The notes under the pieces were generated by a model, which was given only the letters and a program-made list of their open reading frames with translations, ran no database searches and was not told the origin of the DNA. DNA of 64,000 nt, taken from NCBI RefSeq assembly GCF_003996965.1, contig NZ_QWDM01000001.1:248001-312000 (forward strand), in the 5' to 3' direction. Origin of the DNA: Flavobacterium cupreum. GTDB lineage: Bacteria; Bacteroidota; Bacteroidia; Flavobacteriales; Flavobacteriaceae. Shown here one piece after another: positions 8,557 through 18,653 of the stretch (the first letter of the stretch is position 1; each line of letters begins with the position of its first letter). Position numbers and translations under genes: made by a program.

Positions 8557-10092
8557 TTACCAGCCTTTATTTTGAAATAAAGCACCTTTGCTTACGGCAA
8601 TCTCATCTGGTGGTATTGGCCATACATGGTGAATGGCAGGATTAAAATTACGGGCAGGATAAATCACTGTTCCGTCATAATGGTGCAATGGTTTTGCGTA
8701 AGTGGCCTGCGCATCGCCCCAGCGTACTAAATCGTAATGACGGTCTGTCCATTCCCCGGCTAATTCGCAACGTCTCTCTCTTTTCAGATCAGTCATTGTG
8801 GCTCCCGAAATACTGGCAAGACCTGCACGGTTGCGAATCATATTTATTTCGGTATCGGCGTCCTGTCCTTTCATTAATTTAGCTTCCGCCAGCATCAGGA
8901 TCACATCGGCATAACGCAAAAGTGGTACATTCAGCGCTGTGGAAGGTTTATCCCCGTTGGCATTTACATAACGAATGTCGATTCCGCCCGAATTCGTTTT
9001 GGCGTAACCGAAAGGCTCCATATATTTTTTAAACTGATAGCCTGTTCTGTTACTGGAACTCACGACATATTTCCCTACATTGAAAGTCGCTAATTCACCG
9101 AAATACATAAACTGATCGCCTTTTTGTAAAATCGTGGCACTGCGTCTTTTATCGGCAGGATCATAGGTGTCAAATAATTCTTTGGTCGGGTAGAAATTTC
9201 CCCAGCCGTTGTAAACGCCCCAGCCTTTATCTTCCAGGCAAACTCCCGGAAAAATAGAGCCAAGAGAAGTATTCTCAGCACTTGAAGTAACCGACCAGAT
9301 GTATTCTGAAGACCAGTTATTCTTGATTTTAAAAACATCTTCAAAATTAGGAAGCAACGTATGTTTGCCACTGTTCACAATCATATTGGCATATTTGATC
9401 GCGTTGTCCCAGTCTTTTGCATAGAGATACGTACGCACTAAATAGGCCCAGGCCGCAGTTTTGTGTGCACGTCCGTAATTGTCTGTCGTCAGTTCATTAA
9501 AATAAGGCAGCAAATCAGCCGCTTTTTGTAAATCGGCAGCTATATAGGCGTAATTTTCAGCTACATTTTTGGCACGGGGCACATATACATTCGTTGGGTC
9601 ATTTCGATCCTGAATCGGAATTCCGGCGCGATCATCTCCATAGTGATAGGCCAATTCCAAATGCATCACAGCATGATTGAAATACGCTTCACCCAGCATC
9701 ATGTTTCTCGTTTTTTCGTCTAATGCAATATTTGGAATATTGCGGATTACATCATTACAACGTTTCATGATTTCGTAATGCAGCCTCCAGATATCCTTCG
9801 TATCCGATTCTGATCCGTCTACAATGAAATTTTTAATACGTTCCGCATTTTGTCTTGGTTTAGTCCCGATATCATCACTGGCATTGTTCAGCCAGAAAAA
9901 ACCTCGTCCATACATATTATCATCCGAGTACAAAGCATAGATAGCATTTACGCCTGCCTTTGCATCTGCGGGTGTTTTCCAGAAATTTCCACTCGAAGGA
10001 GCTCCCTGAGGTACCAGATCAAGTTCGCTTTCGCAGGCTGTCGTACCTAGCAGCATTGTAAAACTCAATAATAAAATACTTAATTTTTTCAT
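8557..10092 (-). CDS. SusD/RagB-family surface lipoprotein
   Basis: A 511-residue outer-membrane lipoprotein with lipobox GTTAC at about residue 20, followed by ESELDLVPQG. The helical TPR-rich SusD fold is shown by SGNFWKTPADAKAGVNAIYA near the start, AYFNHAVMHLELAYHYGD in the middle and the C-terminal YADVILMLAEAKL, ERRCELAGEWTDRHYDLVRW and HHVWPIPPDE. Such proteins sit as a lid on the partner SusC channel and capture ligand at the cell surface. The gene starts 20 bases after the SusC gene end, so the two form a pair. Most SusD proteins bind glycans, but the phosphatase genes that follow suggest a phosphorylated ligand here. Confidence 0.95.
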   Translation of the reverse strand: MKKLSILLLSFTMLLGTTACESELDLVPQGAPSSGNFWKTPADAKAGVNAIYALYSDDNMYGRGFFWLNNASDDIGTKPRQNAERIKNFIVDGSESDTKDIWRLHYEIMKRCNDVIRNIPNIALDEKTRNMMLGEAYFNHAVMHLELAYHYGDDRAGIPIQDRNDPTNVYVPRAKNVAENYAYIAADLQKAADLLPYFNELTTDNYGRAHKTAAWAYLVRTYLYAKDWDNAIKYANMIVNSGKHTLLPNFEDVFKIKNNWSSEYIWSVTSSAENTSLGSIFPGVCLEDKGWGVYNGWGNFYPTKELFDTYDPADKRRSATILQKGDQFMYFGELATFNVGKYVVSSSNRTGYQFKKYMEPFGYAKTNSGGIDIRYVNANGDKPSTALNVPLLRYADVILMLAEAKLMKGQDADTEINMIRNRAGLASISGATMTDLKRERRCELAGEWTDRHYDLVRWGDAQATYAKPLHHYDGTVIYPARNFNPAIHHVWPIPPDEIAVSKGALFQNKGW

Positions 10093-10112
10093 TTTGTTTG
10101 TTTTAATATTTT

Positions 10113-13100
10113 TTAAAAAGTTGCGTTTATACCCGTCATGTAAATTCTTGAAAGCGGATATTTCCCTAAATCCAGACCAAAATTATTCAGTCCAACTTCC
10201 GGGTCCATTCCGGAATATTTGGTAATCGTGAAAAGGTTTTGGGCGGAGATAAAGAATCTCAGATTTGCTTTTCCGTTTAACCAGCTGTCTTTAACGGTAT
10301 AACCAATGGCCACATTTTTCAATCTCAGGTAATCTGCCTTTTCAATATAAAAATCAGATATTCTTCCGAAGTTATTGTTGTTGTCTGTTGCCGAAAGTAC
10401 CGGTATCTTAGTATCGGTGTTCTGCGGTGACCAGGCATCTTTCGATTCTGCCAGCAAATTATAGCCAGGGAAAGAACCATTCAGACCTGTATATTTTACA
10501 GCATTAAAAACACTGTTACCGGCTGCTCCGCTTAAAAAGATATTCATATCAAAGCCTTTATACCTGAAATTGGTATTTAAGCTGAAAGTTGTTTTTGGAA
10601 AAGGATTTCCTAATACAACCCTGTCATTATTATTAATCACTCCGTCTCCGTTTACGTCTTTAAACTTCATATCTCCGGCAACGGCATTCGGCTGATAGAC
10701 TACACCTGACTTATTTACATACGCTTTTGCTTCTGCAGTGCTTTGAAACAATCCGTCTGTGGCATAGCCGTAAAAAGCTCCTACAGGGCTTCCCACCTGA
10801 TAGATATTCGCTAAAGGCAGACTACGAACCCTGCTCAGATTAAGCGGCTCCAGGGAAGTTAAATCATCTTTGATGGAAACAATTTTGTTACTTAAAAAGG
10901 CTGCATTCCCTGTAACATCAAATTTAAACTGCCCGCGTGTTTTCTGATACGTAAGGCTTGCTTCAAGACCTTTATTCTCTACATCACCTGAATTTACGAT
11001 TCGGCCTAACGGTGTCCCTGCCACTCCCGGCAGCTGATCGCGAACCAGCATGTCTTTATTAGTCTTTTTATAAACATCTACAGCTCCTGTAAGCGTATTG
11101 TTGAAAAGGCTGAAATCCAAACCTAAGTTTGTTTGTTCGGAGCTTTCCCATTTTAAAGCCGGATTTGATAATTCGCTTTCGGAATACCCATAATTAATCA
11201 CCGGAGTCGATCCGATTAAAGCCGAAGTCTGGTTTAACGGCACACTAAACTGGTACGGCCCGAGGTTTCCTAAATTTCCGATTTCTCCCCAGCTCGCACG
11301 CAATTTTAAATTGTTTACTGTTGAAGTGATATTTTTCATAAATCCTTCTTCAGAGATCAGCCATCCTGCAGAAACAGAAGGATACACTCTCCAACGGTTG
11401 GCTGAAGTCAGTTTTGAAGTACCGTCACGACGCACAATTCCGGAGAACAGATATTTTTGATTAAAATCATAATTTAACCTTCCCACATAAGAGGAAATAA
11501 TCTCTTCTGACATTCCTGCGCCCAACTGCTGAATTAATTTTGCATTCAGTAAATAACGCTGTGAAGGATCTTCATTATCAAAGCCTGTACCCGATACGCT
11601 GTAAAAATCCCTTTTGGTATCCTGGTAGGTATATCCCGCCAAAGCTTTAAAATTATGTTTTCCAAATGATCTATCATACGAAAGTGTCTGCTCCCCCAAT
11701 AAATCAGTCGTCGTAGAAGTCGTTTGTGTCAATCTGTTAAAGTCAAATACTTTACCCGGCTCTGTAATCTTCACCGTAAAATCCTTGTAATCGTTCTGGA
11801 TTCTGGTATATCCCCAGTTGGATTTGATTTTCAGGCCTTTGATAATTTCCCATTCCGCGTACGGATTGATCAGTATCGTAGAAATTGGATTGCTGTTATC
11901 GAGTCTTTTCAGATATGCCACCGGATTGATCACGTCTCCGTAGGAACCGATATATTTCTCCGGTACCCCGCCAAAAAGTCCGGAACCGTCTTCTCTGTAA
12001 ACCGTTGCATTTGGCGGATATAAAATCGCTCCTAAAATGGCTCCGGTATAAGCACTTGATGTATTGGCGCTCTGACCATTCGTTAAGGAATATGTCAAAT
12101 TTTCTCCTATGGTAAAGTTGGGCGCGAGTTTGAAAGAAGAATTGGCTCTTGCAGTATAACGGCTTGCATCGGTATTCAAAAGAATTCCTTCGTTTTTACG
12201 GTAACTTCCCGACAGGAAGAAATTCGATTTTTCTGTTTTCCCATTCACCGAAATAGACAAATCCTGAATCTCACCCGTCTGGAAAATTTCATCCATCCAG
12301 TCGGTTTTAGTAATTCTGGCTGTCGGTTCAAATGCCGGATCAAAAGCGGGAATTCTTGGTAATCCCGCGTTATCCCTGGCCGTGTTCATGGCATCTGCAT
12401 ATTCTGCGGCGTTAAGTACTTTCAGTTTTTTGGCTACACTCTGAAAACCTCCCTGATAGTTCACATTTACATTCAGACGCTCCGAAGTTCCTTTTTTAGA
12501 AGTAATTAAAATTACCCCACCTGAAGCTCTTGCTCCGTAAATCGCTGCCGAAGCCGCATCTTTCAAGACACTGATCGAAGCAATATCATTCGGGTTAATG
12601 GTATTTAGTGAGCCACTGTAAATAATTCCGTCCAGTACAATTAAAGGCGTTTCTGCATTTAGCGAACCAATACCACGAATATTGATGGTTGGCTCTCCTG
12701 TAGGATCACCTCCATTATTGATAACGGTAACACCTGCTACTGTACCCTGAAGCAAATCGGCAGCAGAATTATACGTTCTGCTGGAGGTTTCTTTCATCGA
12801 AACTGATCCTACTGCTCCTAAAACTTCATTCTTTTTGACACTTCCGTATCCCATTACCACTACTTCCTGTAATTGTTTTACATCTGCGGCTAATTTGACA
12901 TTCAGATTCTTTTGTGTCTCTGTAACTTTGATTTCCTGTGTAACATAACCCACATAGGAAAAAATCAGCAAAGCTTCAGAGGAATTGATTTCCATGGTAA
13001 ACGTTCCGTCAAAATCGGTCGTTGCCGTTGCGCTTGATCCTTTGTCTTTAATGCCTACTCCCGGTAAAGGCATCCCGTCATCACCGCCAAAAACAGTTCC

Positions 13101-13502
13101 GGATATCGTAATTTTGTTTTGTCCGACATCACTGATTTTCTGGTTTCTCTTAATGACAATGTTGTTGCTGATAATTTCATATTTCAGAAAAAAACTGCTG
13201 CAGATCTTATCAAGAGCATATTCCAGCGTTACATCATTCAGTTTTAAACTTGCTTTTTGATTGGTATTGATCTGATTGGCTTCGTACATAAAATGTACAT
13301 CAACCTGTTTTTCAATTTTTTGCAGAATGTTTTTTATATTTTCATTTTCTACTTTTAATGTTATTCTTTTATCCATATCGACATTTCCGGCTTTGGCCGT
13401 TAATCCGATAAAAAATAAAGCAATGAACAGGATTAATTGGGGCATAACGCCTTTTTTAATACTTTGACACTTTGCGGCGTACCGCAGTTGTTTTTCATTC
13501 AT
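10113..13502 (-). CDS. SusC/RagA-family TonB-dependent transporter with STN domain
   Basis: A 1129-residue outer-membrane transporter. A signal peptide with a long basic lead (about 1-39, ending GLTAKAG) is followed by an STN domain (about 45-120), carboxypeptidase-D-like domain (about 130-210, TISGTVFGGDDGMPLPGVGI), plug domain with the SusC hallmarks DLLQGTVAGVTVINNGGDPT and PLIVLDGI, and a 22-strand-type barrel to the C-terminal NATF. The STN domain means it also signals to the FecR protein encoded just upstream. It pairs with the SusD protein at 8557-10092. Confidence 0.95.
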   Translation of the reverse strand: MNEKQLRYAAKCQSIKKGVMPQLILFIALFFIGLTAKAGNVDMDKRITLKVENENIKNILQKIEKQVDVHFMYEANQINTNQKASLKLNDVTLEYALDKICSSFFLKYEIISNNIVIKRNQKISDVGQNKITISGTVFGGDDGMPLPGVGIKDKGSSATATTDFDGTFTMEINSSEALLIFSYVGYVTQEIKVTETQKNLNVKLAADVKQLQEVVVMGYGSVKKNEVLGAVGSVSMKETSSRTYNSAADLLQGTVAGVTVINNGGDPTGEPTINIRGIGSLNAETPLIVLDGIIYSGSLNTINPNDIASISVLKDAASAAIYGARASGGVILITSKKGTSERLNVNVNYQGGFQSVAKKLKVLNAAEYADAMNTARDNAGLPRIPAFDPAFEPTARITKTDWMDEIFQTGEIQDLSISVNGKTEKSNFFLSGSYRKNEGILLNTDASRYTARANSSFKLAPNFTIGENLTYSLTNGQSANTSSAYTGAILGAILYPPNATVYREDGSGLFGGVPEKYIGSYGDVINPVAYLKRLDNSNPISTILINPYAEWEIIKGLKIKSNWGYTRIQNDYKDFTVKITEPGKVFDFNRLTQTTSTTTDLLGEQTLSYDRSFGKHNFKALAGYTYQDTKRDFYSVSGTGFDNEDPSQRYLLNAKLIQQLGAGMSEEIISSYVGRLNYDFNQKYLFSGIVRRDGTSKLTSANRWRVYPSVSAGWLISEEGFMKNITSTVNNLKLRASWGEIGNLGNLGPYQFSVPLNQTSALIGSTPVINYGYSESELSNPALKWESSEQTNLGLDFSLFNNTLTGAVDVYKKTNKDMLVRDQLPGVAGTPLGRIVNSGDVENKGLEASLTYQKTRGQFKFDVTGNAAFLSNKIVSIKDDLTSLEPLNLSRVRSLPLANIYQVGSPVGAFYGYATDGLFQSTAEAKAYVNKSGVVYQPNAVAGDMKFKDVNGDGVINNNDRVVLGNPFPKTTFSLNTNFRYKGFDMNIFLSGAAGNSVFNAVKYTGLNGSFPGYNLLAESKDAWSPQNTDTKIPVLSATDNNNNFGRISDFYIEKADYLRLKNVAIGYTVKDSWLNGKANLRFFISAQNLFTITKYSGMDPEVGLNNFGLDLGKYPLSRIYMTGINATF

Positions 13503-13565
13503 AATGGTGTTGTTTTGATTTTTTGTGTGATTGTTTTTGTTTATTGTCAGGTATGCGTTCTGCGT

Positions 13566-14486
13566 TTATTGAATTCTGTACACTCCCGATTCGATTTTAT
13601 AATTGGCATTGATGATATTACACACCAGTCCAATGACCTGATCTGCCGGAAGTTCCTTGAAATAGGCACTTATTTTCAGATTATTGAGATTCTTGTTTTC
13701 AATGGAAATGGCAACATTATAATTTCGGTTAATGGTCGCTATCACTTCCGGTAAAGGGGTATCCTCAAAAACAATAATGTTTTTTCTCCAAAGCGAAATA
13801 GAGTTCATCGGAATATTCGTAAAGGCATGCAGGCTGCTGTTTTTCGATTTAAAAACGGCTTTCTGGCCCGGCGTTACATAAACATTCTCGTCTGTTACCG
13901 TTGATTTTACATTGACTCTTCCCGTCAGAACCGAAACTTCCTGGGTGGCCTGGCCCGGATACGCCTGTACATTAAAACTGGTGCCCAGTACTTTGGTATC
14001 CATCTTGTCTGTGTGAATGATAAAAGGATGCTTTTTATCTTTGGCAACATCAAAAAAAGCTTCGCCTGTCAGATACACTTCGCGGGTGTCTCCGTTAAAT
14101 TTACTCGGGTATTTTAAGAGACTTCCTGCGTTAAGCCAGATCTTAGTTCCGTCGCTTAGTGTTATTTTGGTATGTTCTCCCGGTTTTGCGGCATATTGTC
14201 TGGTCGTGATGGCTTCTGAATTCAAAAAGAAGAATCCCGTTAATCCGGCTGCCAGCAAAAGAGAAGCCGCCATTATCCAGTTCCTGGTGTTCAGCAAAAA
14301 AACCGTATTTGATTTTTTGATCGCCCTGATTTCTTTTTTAAGTTTTGAAATATCGGATGCAATAACAATCCCGTCTTCGGATATTTCTTCCGGGTTATCG
14401 TACCAGTTGTTCCAGATTTCTTTTCCTTTTAAAGAAGGCTTCCCCTCCAGAAAAGATTTTATATTTTGATGTAATTGCTCAGGCAT
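13566..14486 (-). CDS. FecR-family anti-sigma factor of the SusCD locus
   Basis: A 306-residue inner-membrane anti-sigma factor: N-terminal cytoplasmic DUF4880-like part (about 1-75), one membrane helix (about 86-104, WIMAASLLLAAGLTGFFFL), FecR domain (about 115-215, with VYLTGEAFFDVAKDKKHPFI) and C-terminal DUF4974/STN-like domain (about 235-306). It lies between the ECF sigma gene (gap 113) and the SusC gene (gap 63) and should connect ligand binding by SusC to sigma release. Confidence 0.92.
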   Translation of the reverse strand: MPEQLHQNIKSFLEGKPSLKGKEIWNNWYDNPEEISEDGIVIASDISKLKKEIRAIKKSNTVFLLNTRNWIMAASLLLAAGLTGFFFLNSEAITTRQYAAKPGEHTKITLSDGTKIWLNAGSLLKYPSKFNGDTREVYLTGEAFFDVAKDKKHPFIIHTDKMDTKVLGTSFNVQAYPGQATQEVSVLTGRVNVKSTVTDENVYVTPGQKAVFKSKNSSLHAFTNIPMNSISLWRKNIIVFEDTPLPEVIATINRNYNVAISIENKNLNNLKISAYFKELPADQVIGLVCNIINANYKIESGVYRIQ

Positions 14487-14599
14487 TATAATTTTTTATA
14501 GCTTTAATAATAAGTCTTGGGAATTCCGGTTTCAGGTAGGCGCTCCAGGTTACGCTTTTGTTAAGAAAACAAAAGAAGACCGGGCATTGAAGTTTTATT

Positions 14600-15157
14600 T
14601 TAGTTAAACTCACCCAGATAAAGCCGCATGAATTTCAAAGCATAGCTAATATGATACTTCACGGTCTCGTGCGAAACATTCAGTTCTTCCGCTATTTCTT
14701 TGTTGGAATATTGTTTGAAACGGCTCAGGATAAAAACCTCCTTGGATTTTTTTGGCAGTAAGGAAGTGGCTTTGTCTAAAGCCTCCTGAAGTTCATCGTG
14801 ATAGATAGATTCTTCGGTGGTATTATTACTTTCTTCAAGAGAAGAATTCCGATCCAAAACTTCCTTAATATACTGATCGTTTACCATATTGGCCCTGATA
14901 TAATCCAGCGTCACATAACGTACTGAAGTATACATATAAGCCGAAAACTTCTTCTGAATGATTAACGTTTTACGTCGCTCCCAGATCGTGGTAAAAACTT
15001 CCTGAACAATCTCTTCCGAGATTGGAATCGATTTCATTCGCTGGTACACAAAGCGGACCAGTTCATCCCGGTACCGGAAATACAATTCATCAAAAGCTCT
15101 GTCTTTCCCTTGTTTCAGTAATGCAACAAGTTCTTCGTCACTATATTTTCTATACAT
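14600..15157 (-). CDS. ECF sigma factor of the SusCD locus
   Basis: A 185-residue sigma-70 family ECF factor of the Bacteroidota RpoE type. Region 2 covers about 10-80 (AFDELYFRYRDELVRFVYQR, then SEEIVQEVFTTIWERR); region 4 covers about 120-180 (LPKKSKEVFILSRFKQYSNK, then EIAEELNVSHETVKYHISYA). It heads the minus-strand operon with FecR, SusC and SusD and is probably freed when the SusC ligand is present. Confidence 0.93.
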   Translation of the reverse strand: MYRKYSDEELVALLKQGKDRAFDELYFRYRDELVRFVYQRMKSIPISEEIVQEVFTTIWERRKTLIIQKKFSAYMYTSVRYVTLDYIRANMVNDQYIKEVLDRNSSLEESNNTTEESIYHDELQEALDKATSLLPKKSKEVFILSRFKQYSNKEIAEELNVSHETVKYHISYALKFMRLYLGEFN

Positions 15158-15520
15158 GGTACATCACTTTTACAGCAGCTGCCAAACCTACAGTATTTCC
15201 TGAAAAACAGGATTCGATTGTTTTTCTGCGATGTATTCTTACTCTAAAAAACGACATATATACAAGTATTGGGTTCTTATAATATGTCTCCAAAATTAGC
15301 CCTGAGGGTAGGTCAAAAAGGTTACGTTTACATTAATAAAACAGCACTGTTACTAAACATATTATTAACATTTGACACGTCATGTTATCGCAATGTGGTG
15401 CGGTGGAAAGAATAAACTTACGTAAGAAATGAAGTGAAACTTACGCTTTGAAAAAGTAGCGATAAAAAAAAAGGGCATTCATAAAATTTATGAATGCCCT
15501 TTTTTAGTACTATTATTTTT
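15158..15520. other. intergenic region with the sigma promoter and the fabH terminator
   Basis: About 360 bases. The left part is upstream of the ECF sigma gene and should hold its promoter; the right part contains the terminator at 15473-15499. No credible ORF is seen. Confidence 0.5.
15473..15499 (-). terminator. terminator downstream of fabH
   Basis: Perfect 13-bp stem (GGGCATTCATAAA and its complement) around a single-base loop, with A/T runs on both sides so it can work in both directions. It lies 22 bases past the fabH stop codon on the minus strand. Confidence 0.9.
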
Positions 15521-16510
15521 TTATTTGCCCCAGGTCAGGTAGCAGCTTCCAAAAGTAAACCCGGCACCGAATGCCGTAAGCAATAATCGGTCTCCTGATT
15601 TGAAATCATTTTGGAAATCCCATAAGCATAAAGGTATAGTCGCGGCGGTTGTATTGCCATAGCGCTCTATATTTACTTTTACTTTTTCCATAGGTACGTT
15701 TAGGTTATTGGCTACTGCATTAATGATCCGGATATTGGCCTGATGGGGTATTACCCAGTCAATATCTTCTACCGCCAAATCATTACGGTCCAGAATTTCA
15801 TTGCAGGTAGTCGTCATGCTTTCTATAGCATGTTTGAAAACAGTTTTTCCATCCTGTTTTACAAACTGTTCGCGGTTTTCTATAGTGTCTTTGTGAAAAG
15901 GTTTAAGAGAACCTCCTCCTGAAACAGACAGGAATTCGCTGCCCATTCCGTTTGTTTTTAAGACAAAATCTTTTAGTCCGTTATTTTCCGAAGGTTCCAG
16001 CAATATGGCACCGGCACCGTCTCCAAACAAAATACAGGTGTTACGGTCTGTATAATCGATAATCCTGCTCATGGTATCTACACCGACCACAATTATTTTT
16101 TTATGTCTTCCTGATTCTATTAAGGATGCAGCTGTTGATAAAGAATACAAAAAACCACTACAGGCTCCGTTGAGATCAAAACCCCAGGCATTTACCAGTC
16201 CTGCTTTATGACAAACTACGGGAGCAGTCGGGGCAAGTAATTTATCAGGTGTGGCTGTGGCCAGTATTAAACAATCGATTTCTGAGGGATCTGTACCGGA
16301 GTTCTTCAAAAGGTCATTTATCGCTTCTATAGCCATATCTGAAGTTGCTTTTTCAGGATCCGTTAAAATACGTCTTTCTTTTATTCCGGTTCGCGATATA
16401 ATCCATTCATTGGAAGTATCGACCATTTTTTCAATTTGATAATTATCAAGTACAGTGCTGGGAACATAGCCACCTACGGCAGTGATGGCTGCTAAATTAT
16501 TTCTTGTCAT
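15521..16510 (-). CDS. fabH: beta-ketoacyl-ACP synthase III
   Basis: A 329-residue cytoplasmic enzyme that joins acetyl-CoA (or another short acyl-CoA) to malonyl-ACP and so starts fatty-acid chains. The catalytic triad is visible: Cys in DLNGACSGFLYSL, His in WVIPHQANIRIINAV and Asn in ERYGNTTAATIPLCL. The N-terminal part SNEWIISRTGIKERRI is typical of FabH, and the length is normal. It stands alone, away from plsX, rpmF or other fatty-acid genes, so it is probably an extra copy; a special primer such as a branched acyl-CoA is possible. Confidence 0.93.
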   Translation of the reverse strand: MTRNNLAAITAVGGYVPSTVLDNYQIEKMVDTSNEWIISRTGIKERRILTDPEKATSDMAIEAINDLLKNSGTDPSEIDCLILATATPDKLLAPTAPVVCHKAGLVNAWGFDLNGACSGFLYSLSTAASLIESGRHKKIIVVGVDTMSRIIDYTDRNTCILFGDGAGAILLEPSENNGLKDFVLKTNGMGSEFLSVSGGGSLKPFHKDTIENREQFVKQDGKTVFKHAIESMTTTCNEILDRNDLAVEDIDWVIPHQANIRIINAVANNLNVPMEKVKVNIERYGNTTAATIPLCLWDFQNDFKSGDRLLLTAFGAGFTFGSCYLTWGK

Positions 16511-16840
16511 TGCTAACGAATGTTATTTTTTTCTTGCAGAAGCCTGCAAATGTAAAATTGCCCATGCCGTTTTTCTGTGATTTCAGAATTTATATACTAT
16601 TGTGGTTGTATTAAGAACCTTTTCATTCTTACTTTAAAATATTAAAAGTCATTTTTTCAGTACTAAAACTTACTAGTAATAAAAAAAGCCAAAAGCATTT
16701 TGCAGAGTTACGTGAGAGTAATAACCCGCAAATGTATCAAAAAAAAGTTGATTAAGTCGTATTTTTACGGCTTAATCAACTAAAAAGAAATAGGTTTTGG
16801 ATAAGATATTCGCTTGAGTTCAATTACCAACTGTGATATA
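16511..16840. other. AT-rich intergenic region
   Basis: About 330 bases between the fabH start and the end of the ABM monooxygenase gene. It holds the terminator at 16746-16781 and, presumably, the fabH promoter. No coding sequence is recognisable. Confidence 0.5.
16746..16781 (-). terminator. terminator of the deacetylase / membrane protein / ABM group
   Basis: A 16-bp stem (AGTTGATTAAGTCGTA with its complement, one G-T pair) and a short T loop. On the minus strand it runs into an eight-T tract, the form of an intrinsic terminator, 60 bases past the ABM stop codon. Confidence 0.88.
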
Positions 16841-17140
16841 TCAATTAGAAACCCGATTCATACGAACCACATTTACCGGATCGACTAACAGTTCATCTGT
16901 CATTTTTGCGAAATTCTGAAAATGATCCGATTGGATATGTGCATCAAATGCTGCGTCATTTTCAAATTCTTCACTCATGTAAAAAATTCCGGCTGTTAAA
17001 TGATCCTCATAAAGTATGTACTCCAGACATCCCGGTTCATTCCTCGTAGGTTCTATTAAGGCAAGCAGGGCCTCTTTTAATGCTTGATTTTTACCGGTGT
17101 TTGCTTTTAAATGGGCAATGGCCCTAAATGTATTTGTCAT
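16841..17140 (-). CDS. ABM-family putative quinol monooxygenase
   Basis: A 99-residue cytoplasmic protein of the antibiotic-biosynthesis-monooxygenase fold (YgiN-like). Features are AIAHLKANTGKNQALKEALL at the start, RNEPGCLEYILYEDH, then FYMSEEFENDAAFDAHIQSD with the usual helix before the end. Such small dimers oxidise quinols or similar aromatics without a metal, or serve as ligand-binding proteins. It starts 18 bases after the membrane-protein gene and is the last gene of a three-gene group. Confidence 0.85.
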   Translation of the reverse strand: MTNTFRAIAHLKANTGKNQALKEALLALIEPTRNEPGCLEYILYEDHLTAGIFYMSEEFENDAAFDAHIQSDHFQNFAKMTDELLVDPVNVVRMNRVSN

Positions 17141-17158
17141 GATTATTCATTTAATTTT

Positions 17159-17506
17159 TTATCCTAAAAGTGCTGTTCCGTCTATCAGCCTGTCCAGCAA
17201 AGCATAACAGCAAATGCTGCTGACTATGAAGTAAACAGTTGCCAGTAAAATCAGGCAGCTGAAAATGGAAGGCCAGTATTTTAAGCCGATACGCTGTTCC
17301 TGATTTAGTACATAAACAGCGGCAATCTTTTGGTTAAGCGTAATCCAAAACCAGACTAAAAGCGATGCTATTGCTATGAAAAATAAATTTATTAGTAGAA
17401 ATTTAGTTTCGTAACCCGCCATTACTAAATCAACAATAAAAACAATACCGATGATTACTGAGCTGGTAACAGCTAGTATACTTGTTAGCTTAAAGATTTT
17501 AAACAT
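17159..17506 (-). CDS. small inner-membrane protein, unknown function
   Basis: A 115-residue protein with three strongly hydrophobic segments (about 7-30, 34-55 and 78-103) separated by short polar loops (for example NQKIAAVYVLNQEQRIGLKY). No catalytic or binding motif is visible. It lies 33 bases after the polysaccharide deacetylase gene and 18 before the ABM gene, on the same strand, so these are probably co-transcribed. I do not recognise the family. Confidence 0.65.
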   Translation of the reverse strand: MFKIFKLTSILAVTSSVIIGIVFIVDLVMAGYETKFLLINLFFIAIASLLVWFWITLNQKIAAVYVLNQEQRIGLKYWPSIFSCLILLATVYFIVSSICCYALLDRLIDGTALLG

Positions 17507-17539
17507 GGATTCTGTTTTTAAAATTTAAGAGTGATCCAA

Positions 17540-18490
17540 TTATTTATTGTATTGCGCCTCCGAATTATCTATGGGGGTATTCGGGTCATTCTGTACCAGT
17601 CTGGCAATATCATCTTTTCGCATGTAGACTACGCCGGGCTTTGTTTTGGTATATTTTATAAACTGTTCCATTACGTTTATCACGGCCGGAGATCCTCCGA
17701 TACGATCATGAAAACTCACAGACATCATTCTTCTTTTCGTGGCACCTTCCTTATACAGCTGGTCAAATTCTAATTTTAACTGATTTAAAAATTGATCCGG
17801 GCTCCAGTGTTTGCCTTCAATATTTACAATATCATTGTTCCGAAGAGTATACGGAATAACAACAAATCTTTTACCATTTACCATGGTGATAAAGGGTTCA
17901 TCATGGCTCAGATCATCTATATGGTATAAAAAACCAAGTTGCTGAAGCACTTTTAAGGTATTTGGACCTCTTCTCAACCAATTACTATTGTACCCCACTC
18001 CTCTTTTTCCTGTAATGGCTTCGACGGTATCAATACCTTTTTTTACAAAGGCCAGTTCATCAGCATAACTTTTATTCCATTGGTTGTCCCATGTCATACC
18101 GTGCGCTGCAATCTCATGACCCTGATCGGCAATTGCTTTTGCCACTTCTGGATATTTTACCGCTGCTTGTCCAACGACATGAGAAGTTACTTTGACATCG
18201 TATTTTTTCCATAAATCAAGCATGCGGTAGACGCCCTCCTTCCCTCCATATCGAAACCAGCTGTCAGCAGCCAGGTCAGGCTGTCCTTTGGGTAATGGAT
18301 TTCCTGAAAAAGGGCTTTCTGCACCTTCCGGCTGTCCCCCGGTTTCAAATTGCATTGATACTGAAATTACTAACTGAGCGCCATTAGGCCAGTAACTTTT
18401 AGACTTTGGTGCCGTTTGGGCGATTCCTATGAAAGAGGCGAACAACAGCACCATTGCTAAAATCCCTCTGACAGATACGTATTTTTTCAT
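17540..18490 (-). CDS. exported polysaccharide deacetylase (NodB/PuuE-like)
   Basis: A 316-residue protein with a signal peptide (about 1-24, ending GIAQ) and a NodB-homology fold. The histidine motif appears as GHEIAAHGMTWDN, an RRGPNTL loop follows, and SVSFHDRIGG carries a further conserved His. The usual TFDDG motif is replaced by VSMQFETGG, as in the PuuE/allantoinase-like branch, so substrates could be N-carbamoyl or amide compounds instead of chitin-type sugars. It is first in a three-gene group and is preceded by an AraC regulator on the same strand that may control it. Confidence 0.85.
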   Translation of the reverse strand: MKKYVSVRGILAMVLLFASFIGIAQTAPKSKSYWPNGAQLVISVSMQFETGGQPEGAESPFSGNPLPKGQPDLAADSWFRYGGKEGVYRMLDLWKKYDVKVTSHVVGQAAVKYPEVAKAIADQGHEIAAHGMTWDNQWNKSYADELAFVKKGIDTVEAITGKRGVGYNSNWLRRGPNTLKVLQQLGFLYHIDDLSHDEPFITMVNGKRFVVIPYTLRNNDIVNIEGKHWSPDQFLNQLKLEFDQLYKEGATKRRMMSVSFHDRIGGSPAVINVMEQFIKYTKTKPGVVYMRKDDIARLVQNDPNTPIDNSEAQYNK

Positions 18491-18653
18491 CTTTTATGGT
18501 TTTTATTTGTAAGACAAAATTAAAACTGTACTGTCAGTTATCAAGGTAAAATTCAATTGTAATTTTGTATAAATCAATCTTTTGAATTGGGGATGCTTTT
18601 TAAATAAAAGCTTCAAAAATAAATTTATGAAAACCCCTTCTCTTCCAAGGCTT